From: Psychrobacter sp. NZS113
GTDB taxonomy: Bacteria > Pseudomonadota > Gammaproteobacteria > Pseudomonadales > Moraxellaceae
Direction: 5' to 3'
Length of the DNA stretch: 64,000 nucleotides
Assembly: GCF_015864825.1 (NCBI RefSeq)
Contig: NZ_JADYWL010000003.1
Coordinates: 124,001 to 188,000, forward strand
The stretch's first letter is position 1. The number at the start of each line of letters is the position of its first letter. Positions 63,831 through 64,000 of this stretch are shown here, one piece after another. A program made the translations under genes and the position numbers. The notes beneath the pieces were generated by a model that worked only from the letters and a program-made list of their open reading frames with translations, was not told the DNA's origin and made no database searches.

Positions 63831-64000
63831 TTAATACTGTTCCCAATGACCATTACGCAATAGTAGTTGACGATCTGCCAATGCCGCCAGATTGCGATCA
63901 TGCGTCACCATCAATAATGCGGTCTGCATCGTGTTTTGTAATTCTGTCAACAGTCCAAAAACGCTTTGGGCATTATCATAATCCAAGTTACCGGTTGGCT
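63831..64000 (-). CDS. lolD: Lipoprotein-releasing ABC ATPase LolD, C-terminal end (5' end outside window)
   Basis: The last 55 codons of a minus-strand gene. PTGNLDYDNAQSVFGLLTEL is the end of the Walker B/D-loop region (normally EPTGNLD), MVTHDRNLAALADRQLLLRNG contains the H-loop His, and the stop is TAA (complement of 63831-63833). These phrases match LolD, the ATPase of the LolCDE complex that releases lipoproteins from the inner membrane. Confidence 0.8.
   Translation of the reverse strand, partial: PTGNLDYDNAQSVFGLLTELQNTMQTALLMVTHDRNLAALADRQLLLRNGHWEQY

Overview
The window looks like a chromosomal segment of a gammaproteobacterium of the family Moraxellaceae, most likely Psychrobacter. 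This is an inference from overall gene content, moderate base composition with AT-rich spacers, and the style of the proteins. No rRNA, tRNA, CRISPR array, prophage or intact insertion sequence was recognised. A glycosyltransferase (left edge) and a LolD-type ABC ATPase (right edge, minus strand) run off the window.

Region 1 (about 0.9-21.2 kb) is a large amine-catabolism island. It holds puuR-puuD divergent from puuA-puuB, an NhaC-family carrier, aguB-aguA (agmatine to putrescine), a Sad-like aldehyde dehydrogenase, an APC permease, gabD-gabT, two IclR regulators, an acetylpolyamine-amidohydrolase-like deacetylase, and a CaiB/BaiF CoA-transferase next to glutaryl-CoA dehydrogenase. Together they can be read as a funnel. 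Agmatine, acetylated polyamines and putrescine go through gamma-glutamyl intermediates to GABA, succinate semialdehyde and succinate. The C5 series (cadaverine or 5-aminovalerate) can go through glutarate and glutaryl-CoA to crotonyl-CoA. A 15-bp direct repeat lies in both divergent puu promoter areas, once exactly inside a TTGACA-17-TATATT promoter.

Region 2 (21.2-23.9 kb) holds small lipoproteins, a membrane-anchored unknown, a probable decayed gene and a DUF1311/LprI-like secreted protein.

Region 3 (24-31.8 kb) is an RNA-repair island and the most interesting part. A DUF4062 protein is translationally coupled (ATGAATAA) to RtcR, the sigma54 activator with a CARF-type sensor. Divergently, a sigma54 promoter with two 10-bp repeats spaced 21 bp precedes rtcB, two AT-rich orphan genes and a DIP1984-family gene. 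After these come a structured RNA or attenuator, a 74-codon gene and rtcA.

Region 4 (31.9-40.2 kb) holds a glutamate-synthase-domain protein, a phosphodiester-glycosidase lipoprotein, flavohemoglobin hmp with an NsrR-like palindrome, a CoxE-like VWA protein with a MoxR ATPase, a membrane protein and a YcgL protein.

Region 5 (40.4-46.6 kb) is the glycine cleavage operon gcvT-gcvH-(nitroreductase)-gcvP behind a tandem glycine riboswitch.

Region 6 (46.7-64 kb) is mostly housekeeping: an esterase, rnd, recR, ybaB and metZ; a 176-bp palindromic MITE-like element; a phospholipase D lipoprotein, an MFS carrier, dusA, a CPBP protease, an alpha/beta hydrolase and sppA; then comEC (apparently lacking the usual metal-binding motifs of its C-terminal domain), a DUF2062 protein, an unknown small protein and lolD.
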